Below are positions 56,351 through 63,760 of a DNA stretch of 64,000 nt, piece by piece (the stretch's first letter is position 1; every line of letters starts with the position of its first letter). The stretch spans positions 22,163,841 through 22,227,840 of the forward strand of contig JAQNBH010000011.1 in assembly GCA_028752905.1 (NCBI GenBank). The letters are read 5' to 3'. The notes under the pieces were generated by a model, which was not told the origin of the DNA, made no database searches, and saw only the letters and a program-made list of their open reading frames with translations. Source of the stretch: Cladorhizidae sp. MBARI D1340-BT2. Lineage: Eukaryota; Porifera; Demospongiae; Poecilosclerida; Cladorhizidae. Both the position numbers and the translations under genes were made by a program.

Positions 56351-56953
56351 ATGAACACTGATGGGTAACAAACTATGAACTCTGGTGTGTAGCAAGCCTT
56401 GAACTCTGGCGTGCAGCAAGCCATGAACTCCGGCATGCATCAAGCCATGAAATCTGGTGTGTATCAAGCATTGAACTCTGGTGTGTAGCAGTGATGAATT
56501 CTGTATCAAGCTATGAACTCTGGTGTCTCGAGCCTTGAACTCTGGTGTGTGTCAAACCATGAACTCTGGTGTGCATCAAGCCATGAACACTGGTGTGCAT
56601 CAAGACATGAACTCTGTTGTGCATCATGCCATGAACTCTGTTGTGCATCAACCCAGGAACTCTGGTTTGCATCAACCCATGAACTCTGGTATGTAGCAAG
56701 CCATGAACTCTGATGTGCATCAAGCCAGTAACTCTGGTGTGTATCATGCTATGAATTCTGGTCTGTGGCAAGACATGAATCCTGGTGTGTAGCATTCATG
56801 AACTCAGTATCAAGCCATGAACTCTGGTGTGCAGCAAGCCATGAATGCTTGTGTGTTAAGCCATGTAATCTGGTGTGTATATAGCCATGAACTTTGGTAT
56901 GCATCAAGCGATGAACTCTGGTATGCAACAAGCCATGAACTCTGGTGTGCAGC

Positions 56954-57630
56954 CTTTTCTTACCCAACCAATAAGGCAAAGGGTGACTTATAACAGCTAT
57001 AATAGAACTAGAATATTATACAATCAGTGAGTTAGGAAACTTTGCATCATTTAATTAAGAGTTGTCAATTTTAAGTTATCACAACATCACAAATAATTAT
57101 AACACAAATCCTACAAATGCTACAAACTAAATAACTACAAACACGTTGCACAGATTGTGGATATGCCAGTTCTTTCTATTTTCACTACACGAAACAGAAA
57201 CACTTAATCTACTACAACACATTTACAGATGTGAGTTAAAACTGTTGCTTTCTTTCAGATCAGCTGCTGACTTTTCTTTCAGATGAATAATTCCTGACTT
57301 GGTTGATGGTGTCGGCTTGCTCTGCAGATGGTAAAATTAAGTTTTCAATATTTTAAAGCATTTCTAAGGTTGTAGTCAAACAATATCTCAAACTTTCCCA
57401 TTTTACTACCAACAAGAACTACAACACGAGTGAGAAACCAACAACAGCATTTCCAGAAAACTATGGGAACTGTCACGTGACTTATAAGTTGGGTTAGGGG
57501 CATTTCTCTATGAATACACTTTATTTTCCTGTAGATAGGATCATTTGTGTGGGTGGAGTTTTCCCTCCTGAATGTTTGATCTTGCATTTGTACTGGCAGG
57601 TGTGAAGTGATCTCCACCTAATAAACGTTA
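56954..57630. other. Satellite-flanking DNA, no gene seen
   Basis: AT-rich unique sequence begins at once after the array (CCTTTTCTTACCCAACC). It shows no trace of the 24-bp unit. Two pyrimidine-rich CTTTCAG motifs near 57,253-57,289 look like splice acceptors but are not followed by convincing exons. The short open frames on the minus strand here have no recognisable features. Confidence 0.6.
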
Positions 57631-57631
57631 C

Positions 57632-57664
57632 ATTTATATAGTATATATATATATACACACACAG
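57632..57664. repeat. (TA)n(CA)n microsatellite
   Basis: The segment is a run of alternating TA followed by CA dinucleotides, ending in ACACACACAG. Confidence 0.85.
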
Positions 57665-57732
57665 GCTGGGTATTGATGAGGACCAAAATGATTCAGATGA
57701 CGAGGATGACAGTGAAGGTGAACAACACACAG
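57665..57732 (+). other. Possible short acidic coding exon
   Basis: A 68-bp segment is preceded by CACACAG and followed by GTATAC, which fit acceptor and donor sites. Read in phase 1 it is open and encodes 22 residues that are strongly acidic (it includes GIDEDQN, SDDEDDSEGE). Such composition is typical of linker exons in nuclear or chromatin proteins, but the segment is too short to assign. The upstream tract is (TA)n(CA)n rather than pyrimidine-rich, which weakens the acceptor. I found no partner exons with confidence. It could also be a chance open frame. Confidence 0.25.
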
Positions 57733-57828
57733 GTATACACTGCATGACATCATCTATTAACATGTCAGGCCTTAGCTGCAGAGCAGCCCTGCAAAGATCA
57801 AACTATAAATAAAAATTAATGTATAAAT

Positions 57829-57893
57829 AGAGCTAGAACTCATGACCTCAGACTATCAACACATAGGACAATCATGATATCATCTCACACTCT
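57829..57893 (-). other. Possible decayed tRNA-like (SINE-type) sequence
   Basis: On the minus strand the segment reads like a worn tRNA: ATCATGATTGTCCTATGTG resembles an anticodon-arm region, and GAGGTCATGAGTTCTAGCTC resembles a variable loop plus B box (RGTTCRANNCY) with two mismatches. No clean acceptor stem or 3' tail is seen. It may be a tRNA-derived SINE relic. It is not a functional tRNA. Confidence 0.25.
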
Positions 57894-58086
57894 AAGATAA
57901 GTCCTGTAGGGATGTACAGTAATTCTACTACCTTATATTTTTTTTGGATATTTACACAATTATGGTAGAGTTATCCACTAGGCAAACTAGGCAGCATTTA
58001 CACAGGCCATAAAAAAGCAACAGAGAAACTAAAAAGTTTGGAGAATGATGTAAAAACAGTTTGAAATCAACTGGTTCATTGTTAGT
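57894..58086. other. Unassigned AT-rich spacer
   Basis: This stretch is AT-rich with a T-run near 57,937. I see no gene or repeat in it. Confidence 0.5.
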
Positions 58087-58208
58087 TCAGGTATACACTC
58101 TAGCTATAATTAATCTACAATACAATGCAAAAACAACAGTATCTCTAGCAAAACTCGGACCTTGTTCATGGAGCAGCAGCAGCGGGACTTCTGGATCCTC
58201 TTGATTTT
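58087..58208 (-). other. Weak candidate for a 3'-terminal exon
   Basis: On the minus strand an acceptor-like TTATTTTATTATAG ends at 58,209. It is followed by an open frame in phase 2 that reads NQEDPEVPLLLLHEQGPSF and continues to a TGA at 58,087-58,089, about 40 codons in all. A run of CTG codons gives the leucine stretch. There is no start codon, partner exon or known domain, so this may be chance. The neighbouring minus-strand gene at 60 kb ends with its own stop and polyadenylation signal, so the two need not be linked. Confidence 0.15.
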
Positions 58209-59382
58209 CTATAATAAAATAACAGAAATTTCTCCTGTAACAGTTTGGAATCTAATTTGATTGTATATCATGTAGAAAGAGTTTTGAAGGTACATCAAAG
58301 CAAAATCAAACTCGGAATAAATTATGAAAGTATAAAATTTGCAAAGGAAAAATATGTAACCACACTACCATGTGTGTGGGTGAATGACCTCTAGCTCCTT
58401 CGATGAGTGAAAATTGGCTGCCATATTGCTCTTCAAATAAGGCTTACTGAGTAATCTCTGCCGGTTGTTCACATAGGCTGATGAACTAGCAGGCTCTGAT
58501 AACAGCCCACTGGGGCTAGGAAGGTATTGCACAGGTTGAAACTAACTGTAAGGACTTACTAAATAGCCATGGTCCCCGTTCAATCTCTATCTCTCTAGCT
58601 TAGTCTCTTTATACCAATCACTAGGTTGCTATTTTTTGAAATTATAATTTTTTACACAAAAATGTTTCTGTAAATAATTTTCAAATTTAGCACATTTGAA
58701 GGTTATCCTGTTCGCTAGCAAGTCTCCTGGAGTACATAACAACTACCACACTTAAATAGGTCATGCAACACAATCTCTTATCAAGTTCAGCTATTATCAC
58801 CTGCACCACATGCTGAAATAATTGAGCATGACCTCGAGTAGGCACTTGGCTGGGCAGTTCACGAAGTTAATAGTCTGTGCACTATGATGTATTGTATTAG
58901 TAGTGGATTTGGTTTGGTAATCCACTCTCCTTGCAAATAATTCACAACTTGCACGGATGCAAGTGTTGTGGTCATTACCGAATGCTGCCACAGCCTATTG
59001 TAATAGGGCTGAGGAAAGGGTTAGGCTAACTTTAGGAGCAGCCATGACAGTGATGATTATTCTGCTTTCTTGTGGCCAGTTTCTCGGGACATCTCAATTT
59101 ATTATACAAAGCCTATTCATTACACCGTTTATTAGAGTTATTATTTCACACATGAATTCAACAGAACCTTGACCTTATTCCTCCTGCCTTGATGCTATAG
59201 GAGCCCAGGTTATTATTAATACCCAGTCCCAGGTTTGCAGGCACAGTACCTCAGCTGGCAAATGACTACAGCCAGTAATATCTGAGCCCAGCTTACAGGC
59301 ACCATGTCAGTGTTTAACTTTGATCCCACATACCATATTTTCTCTATTATGAACCGGCCCCTCTTATATCACGGAGGTATAG
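58209..59382. other. Spacer without recognised gene
   Basis: AT-rich sequence with short open frames on both strands. One on + at 58,957-59,172 and one on - at 58,797-58,991 (GTG-initiated) show no domain or codon pattern that I recognise. Short direct repeats of CCCAG-type motifs occur at 59,200-59,300. I see nothing else to annotate. Confidence 0.5.
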
Positions 59383-59435
59383 TAGGAGCCCCCCAAAAAA
59401 ATTGGCATTGCGTTTAAACCCAGCGTGCATGCAGC
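59383..59435 (+). repeat. Left terminal inverted repeat
   Basis: The segment begins TAGTAGGAGCCCCCC nearby and contains TTGGCATTGCGTTTAAACCC. It pairs with the region at 61,110-61,170 in inverse orientation and is followed by GCATTTAACCGCGC and ACATTTAGACGC subterminal motifs. Confidence 0.5.
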
Positions 59436-59748
59436 ATTTAACCGCGCATGTTTTCCAACCATCTGAAAGGAATGTATGAAACATTCATATGCACGAAACA
59501 TTTAGACGCAATAAACATTTAGATGTACGAAACGTTAATTAATTATTTGGCCAAAATGGTCGTTGGGAGTTGCACGTGGAAGTTATTTCAGTTCATGATT
59601 TTTAGCAAAGGTTGGTGTATTCGACATCAAGAAACAGAGAATTTTAAATCTTAATTTTAGAGGATTGAAGCACCAACCATTGTCATGACCTAGGAGACGG
59701 AGAGTATTACGGCAACGAGTTCCCATGATAACCTGGCAGTTTAGTAGC

Positions 59749-59904
59749 ATGAAACCTTCAAAGCCGCATCCATCCGCGAGAAAGTGGAAGAGAAGATGCG
59801 AATTGATGACTGTCTACCAGCTGCATGAGCACCTCAATAACAACAGTTATCCACTATCATTGAGGACCATTCTACGGTGTAGAAGAACCTCACTTGGAGT
59901 GTAG
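59749..59904 (+). CDS. Small basic open frame, hypothetical
   Basis: An ATG-initiated frame of 51 codons ends with TAG at 59,902-59,904. The product is basic at its N-terminus (MKPSKPHPSARKWKRRC) and rich in Leu and Arg towards the end. Downstream, GGCAACAAG|GTTCGT resembles a splice donor but lies after the stop. It lies inside the inverted-repeat element, converging on the minus-strand gene. I recognise no family. It may be a short transposon-encoded peptide, an exon fragment, or chance. Confidence 0.2.
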   Translation: MKPSKPHPSARKWKRRCELMTVYQLHEHLNNNSYPLSLRTILRCRRTSLGV

Positions 59905-60080
59905 CTCCTACTGCCAGTTGGCAACAAGGTTCGTGTTAATCTTGTTTGCTTGGGATTCTTAAGTCTGTATGCTCACTTAATTTAGCTGATAAGGAGACTG
60001 GCTTAAAGCTCCATGGGGCTCCTACTTGCTTGCTATCGGTGGGGGTAGGGTAGGAGGGAAGTTCTGTTAATCTAAGCTTG

Positions 60081-60086
60081 TTTATT
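60081..60086 (-). promoter_or_regulatory. Polyadenylation signal AATAAA for the minus-strand gene
   Basis: AATAAA on the minus strand lies about 52 bases after the TGA at 60,139-60,141. That is a usual place for the 3' end of the three-exon gene upstream. Confidence 0.4.
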
Positions 60087-60138
60087 GTTTATGCTGAAGA
60101 TTGAATGTCTGCCCTGTTGATGTACCAGCTGTTAGTAA

Positions 60139-60964
60139 TCAATCCCCTTGCAATGAAATAACATTTACAGATTTATTGTTTGCTTGATAAGAATAAAAAT
60201 ATAATCCCCAATTCCATCTTTTGACCAAGAGGTTGGTGTGGCCAAGACAATTCGTGGGCATCTGAAGTGTTCGAGAATATGGCACAGCTTGAAACCCACT
60301 GACGCTTGTCGTAGGAAAATTGGTCAACCTGCAAAGAACAATATACTTATATTTTAATGTCATGTAAGCAAATCCTACAAATTGGAAAAATAAAATATAA
60401 TTATATATTTTTTAAATTTACATAATGGTCCTTAGATGTGGCTACAGGAGTCTACAACAAACAATGAAAGACATGAACAAAATCAAATATTACGTGAACA
60501 GCAATTCATTTCTTGGTTTGTAGTCCCATCCTATTTGATGCCAGTTGAATTGCCTCGAGGCATGTTCTGGGGTGTAGAAGTACCCTACTTCACTCTGCAG
60601 GCATCCCCCAGCAAGGTACACCAGAGCTTTGCCTTGTAGGACAGACGCAGGGTCGACAATATAAGCTTCATTAGTACAAAAATAGTTAAAGAAGTACCAT
60701 CCAGTATTCAATTTGTTCTCGAACAGCTTGTTGGGATCAAGCAGATTCCGGTTACACATATAGCAAGTATAAAGAAAAAGTGAGTAGGGGGAGGAAACTT
60801 ACCTGCTTATAGACTATTAGATCCTTAAACTCGTACTGATATAACTCAAAAGACAAACAACTCGAGCAGGATGCTCTCATAGGTACAGGAACTGGTAGTT
60901 CGAGCTTTGCCCCACATTTTTTTCCTATTGACGTGGTGGTCAATGCAAACTCCTCTACTCGCAC
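60139..60964 (-). CDS. Three-exon gene candidate, unknown protein, 5' end unresolved
   Basis: Three minus-strand segments join with consistent phase: 60,964-60,803, 60,726-60,494 and 60,328-60,139 (585 bases, 194 codons plus stop TGA). Intron 1 (76 bases) has donor CAG|GTAAGT and a polypyrimidine stretch, and its acceptor CAACAAG is the first AG after that stretch. Intron 2 (165 bases) has a weaker donor CAC|GTAATA and a strong acceptor TTCTTTGCAG. An AATAAA follows the stop. The first codon shown is GTG, preceded directly by an in-frame TGA. The true start is therefore either the ATG at 60,878-60,880 (166 residues) or lies in an upstream exon. The product has a CSSC motif near its start and unusually many aromatic residues (NTGWYFFNYF, VGYFYTPEH, RWNWGLYFYSY). 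I see no signal peptide or membrane segment. I recognise no family and assign no function. It sits between the inverted repeats of the 59.4-61.2 kb element and could be its cargo. Confidence 0.45.
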
Positions 60965-60991
60965 TCAGTGTGCGATGTAATTTTATAAAAC

Positions 60992-61066
60992 GTAGCAACC
61001 ATTTGTGATAAAAAGTAGCGAGCATTTGCAATAAAAATGCAGCGAGCGTTCAAATGCTCTGAGTGT
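60992..61066 (+). repeat. Short subterminal repeats, about 24 bp each
   Basis: Three to four imperfect tandem copies follow each other: GTAGCAACCATTTGTGATAA, then GTAGCGAGCATTTGCAATAA, then GCAGCGAGCGTTCAAATGC and GAGTGTTCAAATGC. They lie just inside the right inverted repeat, as subterminal transposase-binding repeats often do. The period resembles that of the satellite by length only; the sequence is unrelated. Confidence 0.5.
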
Positions 61067-61109
61067 TCAAATGCTTTGTACTGTAAGTTTCATTGGCCAA
61101 TGATCATGC

Positions 61110-61170
61110 ATTGCAGTTGCACGTACATTGGGTTTAAATGCAACGCCAAATTTTATCGGGCCTCTATTTT
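61110..61170 (-). repeat. Right terminal inverted repeat
   Basis: This is the inverse partner of the left repeat. On the minus strand it reads AGAGGCCCGATAAAATTTGG, then CGTTGCATTTAAACCC. The 20-bp core has two mismatches with the left copy. Confidence 0.5.
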
Positions 61171-62292
61171 AAATAGCAATAAGACATGAAGACATGCCCA
61201 AATAATTGCTCATTAGACTTATAAAGTTGAGAACTGAAGACAATTTGTGTGAGTGCCATGCTCTTGTGTAGCTCATGGAATACTCACAGAAAGCATGCAG
61301 GCACATCGATCACTATGTGTGTGGGGCTGCTCTCTGCCAATACAGAAAAGCACATACTCTAAGTGCATAATATTCCAACTCCAAATCTTTAATTTTATTT
61401 TGTGTGTGCTCTATATTGTGTGCAGGAGTTTTAGGACTGATGACAGTAGTTGAGCTTCACTAAGACGAAACCCTGTGGCCCCCCAACAAGAGATCACTCT
61501 GGAAACATTCCATACCTAGTAGTAGTCGAGAGATTTGAGTTTTTAATTTCACTACAATAGACAATACTTCCTAGAATAGTGCACATGCCAACTATTCCTT
61601 CAACAGCTAGAACACAGCTGTACCATATGAGGGCAGGAGATTGAGGCGTGGCCTATTTCACTGAGCACCTGCAGAGTGAAAAGGGCACACACATCCTCAC
61701 TCAGACGCAATAGCATGTGCACATTTTGTTGGACAATAATCATCAAATAAGGATTAGTGCACAACCAATTCGAATGCATAAGCTATTTCACAGAATACTG
61801 GAGCTTGGGAGTGAGCTATTCGAGGGTGCAAAGTGATCAAGGGTGTGAAGAGATCAAAGAGAATTTGGTACGTAATAATGTAGGCGGGTCGGAATGTTTG
61901 TCATCTCTGTTTGCCCAAACAGCTTCAATAAAAATAAAAATAATTATGATAAATAAAATAAAGTGAGTGCCATCTGGGGTAGAACTGAAGGCAGTTACCA
62001 TAAAACCTCGGCAGCTGAATTCCCGAGATCTTTCTGTGGTTACAACTTTAGAGCTCCGTAGATTCTGCAAACTTCATGGTATGGACTTGATATGTAGCTC
62101 AAAAGATAGGTCTCTCTGTGTGCTCTCTTTTGATGTTTCAGAGGTATAACTAGGTAAGTTACTAGACCCTAAATTGGAGGGACCTCAAAAACCTGATTCC
62201 CAAAAACCTCATCCAAAATAATTCCAGATTGTTAAGTGCTGAAGATTTGACTTTGGTACAAGTGGCTAGAGGAAGCCGTAGGCTATTCACTA
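61171..62292. other. Spacer without recognised gene, with an A-rich tract
   Basis: Small open frames occur on both strands, for example 61,253-61,453 and 61,757-61,966 on + and 61,837-62,070 on -. None shows a recognisable motif. An A-rich tract at 61,926-61,964, built of AATAAA and AAAATAAAA, could be the tail of an old retroposed sequence on the plus strand or a simple repeat. Confidence 0.45.
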
Positions 62293-62431
62293 ACCTTTTT
62301 CATTAGGCGTTAAAATTTTAGTACGTGATCAAGCGCGAGTGAAAAATTTATTACGTTGATTTACAATGTAATCAATTTTCCACCCGCGTGCTTGACCACG
62401 TTCTTACATTTTTATGCCTAATGAAAAAGGT
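62293..62431. mobile_element. 139-bp palindromic MITE
   Basis: The sequence folds almost fully on itself. The left end reads ACCTTTTTCATTAGGC (62,293-62,308) and the right end reads the same on the minus strand (62,431-62,416). The match continues inward with mismatches (CGTGATCAAGCGCGAGTG against CGTGGTCAAGCACGCGGGTG) down to the loop near TTGATTTACAATGTAATCAA. It has no coding capacity. Size and structure fit a miniature inverted-repeat transposable element. A target duplication is not clear; flanking TAA/TGA and TTCAC/TCATT were considered. Confidence 0.75.
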
Positions 62432-62439
62432 CATTGAAT

Positions 62440-62545
62440 ACAGGTACATCCAGTTACAGCAACAAGCATGGAACAACCCTAACCAGAGTCATACAGGTAT
62501 AGCTAGCTACAGCATTAAGCATGGAATAACCCTACAGGTATCTTT
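62440..62545 (+). repeat. 53-bp tandem duplication
   Basis: Two copies start at ACAGGTA (62,440 and 62,493) and share AGCATGGAA.AACCCTA at the same offset. A third ACAGGTA at 62,534 suggests a truncated further copy. Confidence 0.6.
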
Positions 62546-62619
62546 GCAGACCAACTACGTCAACACATGGCTCAGCTGAGACTTTCGCCGTTGTTTGTCA
62601 TGGGCTTCCATGTGCCTTG

Positions 62620-63020
62620 TGATCTCCACTCTGCCACACGTTTTTGTATGCCATGATGCCCACCGCACCATACTTCAGTGTCCATATAATGGTCCATTCA
62701 AAGTAATCGGAGGGAATAACAAGTACTTCAGGAATGACAAGTACTTCATGGTGGATCTTGGCACAACTCTGACAACATTTCCATTGAGAGTCTCAAACCA
62801 GCTTTCATGGATGCACCAGTGCTATCAGAGTTCTACATCACAGAAGGTTACAACTATCTTTGGCTCCCACAGTACCAGCTCGTTCATGCCTCTCTCCAAC
62901 TGCACCTGTTTTCGTGCCCTCCACTCCAATACACGGACTGCCGGCTTCTGGTTACATCACCACAGCTGGCTGGACTATTCATCGTCCTGCTCATCTTTCG
63001 TCTCTTCATGGATGATCACT
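62620..63020 (+). pseudogene. Ty3/gypsy integrase C-terminal relic, frameshifted
   Basis: The plus frame starting before 62,620 contains HVFVCHDAHRT and CPYNGPFKVI, which match the conserved region near the integrase C-terminus of Ty3/gypsy retrotransposon polyproteins. About 62,778 the frame breaks: the expected next motif SIESLKPAF lies one frame over and runs on from 62,780 in a different frame. The element is therefore dead here. Just upstream of the break an 18-bp in-frame tandem duplication (62,713-62,730 and 62,731-62,748, GGAAT.ACAAGTACTTCA) doubles the NKYF/NDKYF motif. Protease, reverse transcriptase and the integrase catalytic core are absent; only the 3' end of the element is present. 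The end of the coding part shows GGGVLWR in the first frame, often seen just before the 3' LTR in such elements. Confidence 0.75.
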
Positions 63021-63030
63021 GGGGGGGGAG
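63021..63030 (+). other. Polypurine tract of the gypsy relic
   Basis: GGGGGGGGAG lies directly after the polyprotein end and 3 bases before TGTGGCGACAGG. This is the place of the plus-strand primer of LTR retrotransposons. Confidence 0.55.
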
Positions 63031-63033
63031 TAC

Positions 63034-63400
63034 TGTGGCGACAGGAGATTCGTTTACTTGCTTCGATGATGTCATAATAACATAAAATTACATCATAGAG
63101 GATCTTCGTGACAATTTTAGGTTTTAGAGTCTGAGAAATGATAAAAGGTTGTCTTTATCATGAGTAATACAAAGAAGCGATTACTTTAACCCGCTTTAAT
63201 AGATATGATTTAAAAATAGTATTTATGGTTGTCCTACACATTAGTGAAGGATTCAGAGCATGCTGGAGGTATATACAGAGCAGCTGAAGCCAACATTTAG
63301 GCAGCTAAAAGTCTTTAAAATAAGTAAATAAGTAAACACCGATTGATTTCCTCGATCAGAACACGCATGTTCCATTCACTCCAAGAGCTGCCTAGTTGCA
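63034..63400 (+). mobile_element. Probable 3' LTR, right border not determined
   Basis: The sequence starts TGTGGCGACAGG after the polypurine tract, as a 5'-TG LTR border would. No partner LTR is in the window, so the end, given here as 63,400, is a guess. The sequence is AT-rich, with ATAAA-type motifs near 63,300 but no clear signals. Confidence 0.35.
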
Positions 63401-63760
63401 CATTCTATTAAAGCACACACTCAATTATGACTAATAGACATGTGCAAAATACAGTAGTGGTCAAAAATTACGTTGCATTACTGTACAATGTAGGTTGTAT
63501 GCTCGAGCGATAAGAAAGCAATGCACGATCTACCATTTAAGAACACATGGATAACGGTACGCACGAACGTTGCAAAGCACCGTTGGAATGCATCGTTGTT
63601 TAATTTTACCTCGATCTAACATGTGACAAATAGGAATACATGCGCATACGGGAGGCTAAGTTCTATTTAGGTAGCATTCCAGCAGTGGACCAGTTTAGGT
63701 AGCTCTGTCAAATCGATGATGTTCAGAAAATATTTGAGGATAATTGTCCCAAAAGAAGAA
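63401..63760. other. Unassigned spacer
   Basis: I see no gene or clear repeat here. The stretch may belong partly to the LTR on its left or to the degenerate element on its right. Confidence 0.4.

Larger units (their letters stand above)
1..56953. repeat. 24-bp satellite array, about 57 kb, left end outside window
   Basis: The whole segment is built from one 24-bp unit that begins CATGAACTCTGG and ends GCATCAAGC (about 50% GC). Most units differ by one to three substitutions; common variants change GTGTGCAT to GTGTGTAG, GTATGCAT, GTTTGCAT or GTGTGAAG. Some units are shortened or lengthened by a few bases, which breaks the 3-base phase. Since the unit length is a multiple of 3, long open frames appear in four of six frames and encode 8-residue repeats (MNSGVHQA, MHTRVHGL and so on). 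TAG-bearing units and shortened units interrupt every one of them. No other gene-like sequence lies inside. The array is probably a heterochromatic, centromeric or subtelomeric satellite, but nothing in the window says which. The right edge is sharp, just after GGTGTGCAG at 56,944-56,952. Confidence 0.97.
59383..61170. mobile_element. TIR-bounded element, about 1.8 kb, family unassigned
   Basis: The two ends are inverted copies of each other. The best core is 59,403-59,422 (TGGCATTGCGTTTAAACCCA) against 61,129-61,148 on the other strand, 18 of 20 identical. Flanking bases continue the match loosely (GGAGCCCCCC...AAAAAAAT on the left, GAGGCCCGATAAAATT on the right, minus strand). Both ends also carry repeated CATTTAAAC / CATTTAGACGC / CATTTGAACGC-like motifs, as in subterminal repeats of DNA transposons. 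I could not fix the outer borders or a target-site duplication. The interior holds a spliced minus-strand gene candidate and a small plus-strand frame, and no recognisable transposase. It may be a non-autonomous DNA transposon, or two opposite copies of one repeat flanking a host gene. Confidence 0.45.

Noticed and set aside
1..56953. Long tandem-repeat protein genes on both strands
   Set aside because: All are explained by a 24-bp unit lacking stops in four frames. Frames are broken at unrelated points in different copies, and both strands look equally open.
1..56953. CRISPR array
   Set aside because: There are no unique spacers; the units abut directly and vary by point changes.
1..56953. 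Coding satellite under a variant genetic code with TAG read as Gln
   Set aside because: TAG-bearing units would become open, but the shortened units (GTGTAGCAGTCATGAACTCTG) still shift the frame into TGA, so no long reading results.
1..56953. Telomeric or G-quadruplex repeat
   Set aside because: The unit has only isolated GG pairs and no TTAGGG-like motif.
57345..57763. Two overlapping minus-strand frames near the microsatellite
   Set aside because: One includes the translated TA/CA repeat (IYIYY), and neither has domain features; they are probably chance.
58797..59172. Opposed short frames at 58.8-59.2 kb
   Set aside because: They overlap each other, the minus one starts with GTG, and neither has a recognisable motif or splice context.
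60398..60450. Extra mini-exon between exons 2 and 3 of the 60-kb gene
   Set aside because: An acceptor-like TTGTTTGTTGTAG is present, but in the phase set by exon 2 the following sequence meets TAG at once.
60436..60639. Plus-strand frame opposite exon 2 of the 60-kb gene
   Set aside because: It is antisense to the better-supported minus-strand exon and has no splice support.
60846..61031. Minus-strand frame overlapping exon 1 of the 60-kb gene
   Set aside because: It runs through the subterminal repeats in a different frame from the phase-consistent exons; likely a shadow.
62388..62579. Plus-strand frame across the MITE and the 53-bp duplication
   Set aside because: It begins inside the MITE arm and is built from repeat sequence.
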